Of a DNA stretch of 64,000 bases, positions 58,681 to 64,000 are shown in pieces. Position numbers and translations under genes: made by a program. The DNA is from Tretioscincus oriximinensis. Taxonomy: Eukaryota > Chordata > Lepidosauria > Squamata > Gymnophthalmidae. The notes beneath the pieces are model-generated. The model saw only the letters and a list, made by a program, of their open reading frames with translations. It was not told the DNA's origin and did no database searches. The stretch spans positions 579,678-643,677 of the forward strand of contig JAJVDF010000209.1 in NCBI GenBank assembly GCA_022410635.1, given 5' to 3'. Positions within the stretch are counted from its first letter, which is position 1. Every line of letters begins with the position of its first letter.

Positions 58681-59737
58681 TTATTCTGCTTGTGAAATGG
58701 CTTCTGAATTGCTCTAAAATCTAAACTGTGGTGATGGTGGGGTAGCAAACTAGAATCAGGTCATTACAGTTCACACTACAGTTCACACTAAATGTTAAGC
58801 TTGTGTTTTTTTGAATCTGGGCCAAATTCACACTTTGATCGGGTCATAGTCCAAGAGATTAGCAGTAACAGAGCTTTCGCATTGCTAATTGCATCACCAT
58901 AACTCCATTCACACTAAAAGTATTCTTAAACTTACTTGCATGCTTTTAAATAGTCCACGATAATTCTGGCAAGAACTGTAAATGCTGTATTCTTAACTTT
59001 CTGTGTTGTATCAGTTGCAGCAAGGGGAAGGCAATGAGACATGCAGAACACAGAAAGGCTTGAAAATACAATCACACTTTTTGCTCCAGGGCTAGATTTA
59101 GGAATGTTTTTGCTTGCCTGAGGAGATGTGAAAAGCTAGAAACAGCCTCCCCTGCCAGTTGACAGGAATGGTTTCTATCAACCATTCCCTGAAGGGAAGT
59201 GCAAAAAAGTCTTTCTATATCATTAGTGTGTACATGATTGTATAAAGTTCAGTGAAGAAAGTAATTTCTCTGACTTCTTATGTGGCTTAGCCGCAAATAG
59301 TTTTACTTTCATCTTGTTATGTGAATAGCAGAAGATATGTTTTTTGTTGTAAAACCAGTTCAAGGTCAACCAGATCCATCCCAATACTATACCCTACTTG
59401 GCTGCAGTTCTACTGGNAGTTTCTAAAATTCAGAACTACATGAGGAAAAGGAAAATTGCAGATTAGAAGTGTCTGGTTACTGACTCTTTGCTCAATAGCA
59501 ATCTTCAAATTAGAAGCCACAAAGCCACATAAATATCCTCATGAGCAAGTTCTCAATGGCTTTTTGTCGGAATTGCTGCCTCAGCCCTTTTCTAAACCAC
59601 ATCCCATAATACATTAGAACATGTTACTCGTGTGGTATGACTGATACCTAATGACTCATAATTATAAATATATAACTACCAGCAGCTGTAACATTGGCCT
59701 CAAAAAGTCTTCTTAAAGAGAGGAGTCCAGCAAAGGA
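58681..59737. other. Intergenic, no feature recognised
   Basis: Small direct duplication (acagttcacacta twice near 58766-58792); otherwise nothing recognised. Confidence 0.4.
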
Positions 59738-59890
59738 GCTAGCAGCACTTTGAGACTAACTTGAGAAAAGTGGTTGGCATAAGCTTTCGTAGACAGGTCT
59801 ACTTCTTCAGATGCTGAGGGACTAATGTCAGGGTCAGGTATTTATAGGGAAATGTGTATNGGAGAAGACAAAGCATATGCAACTGTAGGG
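59738..59890 (-). repeat. Family A inverted-repeat element, one half
   Basis: agcagcactttgagactaac, ttggcataagctttcgtaga, caggtctacttcttcagatg, ctgagggactaatgtcaggg and gtatttatagggaaatgtgt; close to the reverse complement of 8740-8890. Confidence 0.65.
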
Positions 59891-60611
59891 AGGTGTTGAA
59901 TTGCAGGTAAATAGCAGGAACTAATCTCCTTTAAAAAACAGGTAAATAGCAGGAACTAATCCTCTTATGTAAAGAGAGGAGGACATGCTTAAAAAAAAGC
60001 AGATGAAATGGTATCAAAGGGTGTTTTTACACTTACATTCTTTGTTCTGGAATACATTAGGGTGGGCTGCTCTATACTGGAATGATATATCTGTTTCAGG
60101 AGTGGACAGGTCTGTCCCTGAACCAGAACAGACAACTATTTCAGCCCCATGGTAAACCATACCATGGAGGCATATGTCTTTATGATCTTGTTTACTACTG
60201 TCGGTATGCCCATAGACCATTTTAAAGAGATCTTCAGCTCCATTTGATGATTTTTTTCAAAATATATTTTGCCTTTCTGTAACTTGGTACCAGTGAATAA
60301 CCAAACAGCGTTGCTTACTTTAATACAGAAGTGTTTCTATGTGCAGCAACATCAGCAGCAGCCTATGGACACTTTTTCTCCAGATGAAGAAGTTGTTTGA
60401 AGGAACACTGAATAGTATGCAGGTGCCAGGCCATATTCTGAGCCATATCCTGGATTAAGGCTCAGTACGAAAGGGCCAAAATGAAGCTTCCAAGTAAAGC
60501 NTTATCTTTTCCTGATTGGTCTTGTGATCCTAATCCGTAAGCTACTATTATTGTTTTGGAATAGCTGAACTGATTTTATAGCTGGATTAGTCTGGATCCA
60601 TAATATCTAGC

Positions 60612-60768
60612 TAAGAGGTCCTGCAGCATCTTAGAGACTAACAAGAAAAAGATAGGCAGCATGAACTTTTGTAGACAAGCTATGAAGCATCTATAGAAAT
60701 AGAGTTGTCTACAAAAGCTCACATTGCCTATCTTTTTCTTGCTGGTCTCTAAGGTACCGTGAGATCTT
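60612..60768. repeat. Family A inverted-repeat element, complete palindromic copy
   Basis: tgcagcatcttagagactaa, aagataggcagcatgaactt and ttgtagacaagct on the left mirror agttgtctacaaaagctcac, attgcctatctttttcttgc and ggtctctaaggta on the right, around a short agcatctatagaaat centre. Confidence 0.75.
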
Positions 60769-63700
60769 CTTATTAGATATGCATAGATTTGTAAGGCTTC
60801 TTTGGAGCTTTTGTGTAGCCCTCAATCTATTCCAGGCAATCTTCCTTCACTCACAGTGCCCAGCCAAAATCCAAAATAAAAAACAATAGTTTTTTCCTTG
60901 TTGTTATGATTCTTTCTAGCCCCAGTTTTGAAGAGAGGTACTTTGAGGAGGTCTGGTTTATTAGGGTTTTGTTTAATTTATTTCCAAGGAAAAAATTACT
61001 CCTCGAGTCCTCTTGAAGGGAAGTTTGCATATTTATTGATATTAGACTCTTAAGCTAGTCTATGATTTTTGTACTAATTACTTTGGTTGTGCTCAGAGTC
61101 ACTTAACGAGCCGTAGTGCTGTGGTTTTGCAGGCAGGAAGCATGATAAAATGCTCCGTTTATTGCCATTTATCCACTCTGACAGTGGGCAGTTTTGCACG
61201 TCCTATTAGGTTGATTGCAATTTGTCCAAAGCTATCAGACACAATCACTCCCTGTAGGCAGGAAGAAGGTTTGAATAAAAGCAAATTCTACGTATGTTTA
61301 GAATTGCAATAAAGCAAGTGGGATCCCCAACATACTTACATTCAAAATTTATAGCATTAAAAGGAAATAAACTAAAGAGGAATTTGCACATGGTTGCATT
61401 TGAGGTCCCTTAGATAAATGATGCCTTTATTCTTCAGACTGATTCCCTGCTCTACAGGACCTTTTATTTTCACCAATCTGAAGGAGGAAATTTGGGGAAA
61501 AGGAAACTGAGGACAAAAGTGCATGTGCAATTCAAACAATATGGCTAACATAGCTTTGCGTGCGCTTCAAATCCTCTCTGCTAATGCTGTTAATGGAGCA
61601 GCAACGTTGCCTCTGCATGGTACCGTGTATTGTCTCACTTCTAATGAGATTCAGCCTGTTTCATGCAGATAATATGAATCAAACTAGATTCACTAAAGGC
61701 ATGAATAGCCTATGCTATTCAAAATCACAAGGCAGATNTAGATCTACTCTGTAGAAAGAGAAATGCCTTCCAAACAGTCAGAATAAGATATGGATGTTTC
61801 ACAAAGCACTTTTGTTCTTACTTTAAGACCAGATTCCCATGAAATGATATTTTGCAGCAAGATAGGAACCATTTGTGGCCAGGGATCATCGAATATGGAG
61901 TTGGAAGTGACCACAAAAGTTAATATAGTACAAGCCTTTGCCATGTTAGAGAAAACAAATGAAATTGTTATTGAGAAATTATTGTTCTGCATCTTCTTCA
62001 AAACCTCCAGAGATGAAGTAATCACTACTTCTATATGTAAACAATCTTACTGTCAATAATTTTTTCTTTCTATTCAATGGGAACTGAGGAAGTTGCAACT
62101 TCTACCATAATTTCTGAAGTATACATTGCTCTGGAAGATAGTTTCTGCCCATTTTCTCTATGTCATGAAGATTTCCTACTTAATATTTAGTAAAAATCTT
62201 AGCCTCTTTAGCATCTGCAGTGGGAGCATATGCTTAACTTATGATGATGGTTTGTTGTTGATCCTCAATACTGTTCTTCCTATCCTTATATTGGCTATGA
62301 CTCCATTCCTTCAGAGAGACTTTTGCCTACAGTAGTAGATCTAATGAATTACATTTGCTCAATCCAATTCATTTTAATTCACTGACTCCCAAGATGTCAA
62401 TGCTTCTCAGTGTTAATTGCTACAGATAATGAAATTGCCATAGCCAGCTTCTAGTAAAAAATATTTTGTTTTATTATTGTCATCATCCTAAACAATTCTA
62501 GTGTTTTATCAGTTAGATTGTAGTTTTAAACTTAACCTGTTATTTTACAAGTGTATGTTATGATCTATTCTGCTGGTGTGCAATGCTCTTGGCACAATAT
62601 ATGTACATGTTTAGCCTTACCATTTTATATTTGACCAGCTCCAGCTTCCTTTAATTCACAGGTCCTACATTTCAGGTTCTTATGCAATATTGTTCTATAT
62701 AGCATCATACTTTGCTTTCACCATCAGACACATCTATAGCTGAACATCGTTTTGACTATGGTGTAGCTGTTTCACTTTTTTCTGAAGATACTTATAGCTA
62801 CCACCCTCTTTTCTTCACTAATGTTTTATACACCTTGTAACCTTGGGTCTCATCTTCTAGTGTCATAGTGTTCTCGTAATATCTTTCCATCGAATTTTCA
62901 TGGCAAAGTTATTGGAATGGTTTGCCCACTTCTTATTCCAGTGCATCCACACACCTGCCTATTGCTCTGTTATTTCTCATGCTCATGAAACAAAACACCT
63001 ACATACTTGTACTTCTGAGTCCAGACACTTCTTTGTTTCCCCAGATTTGTAGCAAAATGCAAAGGAAACCCATGTGCATTTCACTACAAATCCCATGAGG
63101 CTTTTGGGTGGAAGTTCTCCAAAGAAACACTGCTTCTTTTTTGTCAGTAGCTGTTGTGTTGTTGTCTTTACCCCTTTCTCCCCTTCTGATAAATGCTTTG
63201 TTTTAAGAAAAAGAACAAGAAAAAAATGTGCCAAAATGTCCTGGTGTCACCTTTTCCCCAACTTCTCCCCCTTTTAACCCATGCTTCGCTTTAAAAAGCA
63301 AACCCTCCTCTTCTGTTTCAAATGCTCCATTTCTCTGCCATTAGAGAAGCTTTTAATTAAAGAACCCTAGTCTTTTTTATGCCCTGAAAGCCATGCCTTG
63401 CTCTGTCATTAAATTGGAAAAGAAGTACTAAGATGATAATCCAAAGTGAAGACCTTTTAGAAAACTCCCGTTACTGGGTGCCAGCAATTACACATGGAAA
63501 ACATGTCGATGTCATGGTAGAATAGCCAAAGAAAATTAATGTCCAGCTATTCCCTCAGTCTGAGCTCTATACTATGGCATCTCCATCTTGGGTAGCTCTT
63601 TATGGCATAGGGTTTTTTAAGACGCAGAAACCTTCCTGGCTGAATGAAAGGGCAGATGCATATGTCACAGATATGAGAATATAGAATGGTCCAGGCCTGG

Positions 63701-64000
63701 AGAGTGGCTAATAAAGAAAACATAGATTCCCCCTCAGCCAAAAAATGCATTTGCTGGTCTAAAGTAGGGTTCCAACATTACAACTGGGATAGAGCTTTGA
63801 ACCTTTAATGGCTATAAAAGAAATGAATTTTCAAGAGTGCAGCTCCTAATGCCTGTTACATCTGGTGGGAGTGGGAATAACTTTTTCACACCCATTAAAG
63901 GTGCACAGTTTTAACCTATTTTTATGGGGAAATCCTATACAACAAGATATATTCTGCTACAGATTAACAACAAAAAACTATTTAAAGTTAATGATCTTCT
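60769..64000. other. Intergenic to right edge, no feature recognised
   Basis: No coding exon or repeat recognised. The block around 61085-61270 is less AT-rich and repeat-free and may be conserved non-coding DNA (inference only). Confidence 0.35.

Overview
The window looks like nuclear DNA from a non-avian reptile, most likely a squamate. Three things point there: intron-containing vertebrate coding sequence with GT/AG splice sites, AT-rich non-coding DNA, and a repeat mix of CR1 LINEs (3' ends built on repeats of TTCTTATG), L2 LINEs, MIR-type SINEs with an L2-like tail, an L1 fragment and many short inverted-repeat (hAT-like) elements without transposase. Species cannot be fixed from this sequence. 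Isolated single N bases occur throughout and one falls in a coding exon. There is no operon, rRNA, tRNA or CRISPR array.

The one gene I can support is on the minus strand between about 13.7 kb and the left edge. Six exons (13001-13694, 9856-9895, 8208-8248, 6601-6750, 2092-2187, 527-616) join in a single phase. They encode a Ser/basic-rich N-terminal region, a short linker on two micro-exons, and the first part of a Dbl-homology (RhoGEF) domain. The DH start (WELFTTECTYFLDHLLVL) and the following exons fit PLEKHG7 best, whose human N-terminal part was once annotated separately as C12orf74. The rest of the DH domain and the PH domain lie off the left edge. Any 5' non-coding exon lies to the right and was not found.

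From about 14 to 64 kb I see no confident gene. This fits the large gene-poor interval next to PLEKHG7 on the BTG1 side in other vertebrates (family knowledge, not shown here). It holds LINE fragments: L2 at 17.7, 22.8, 27.0, 33, 37.8, 43.6, 50.2, 53.3 and 57.2 kb; CR1 at 15.7, 18.3, 39.7 and 53.5 kb; L1 at 21.9 kb. It also holds several palindromic short-element families, hAT-type elements with target-site duplications (22534-22734, 23801-24416, 26445-26795, 37156-37458), SINEs and microsatellites. Three protein-like stretches in it are unidentified: a candidate exon at 18813-19021 (+), a decayed reading frame at 29550-30068 (+), and a candidate terminal exon at 44529-44762 (-).

I do not see a clearly new multi-gene system. 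The most unusual pieces are a GC-rich hAT-type element made of consecutive perfect hairpins (37156-37458), a TIR element with its own internal tandem repeat (23801-24416), two CR1 insertions about 40 bp from PLEKHG7 splice sites, and several foldback families that may be undescribed.
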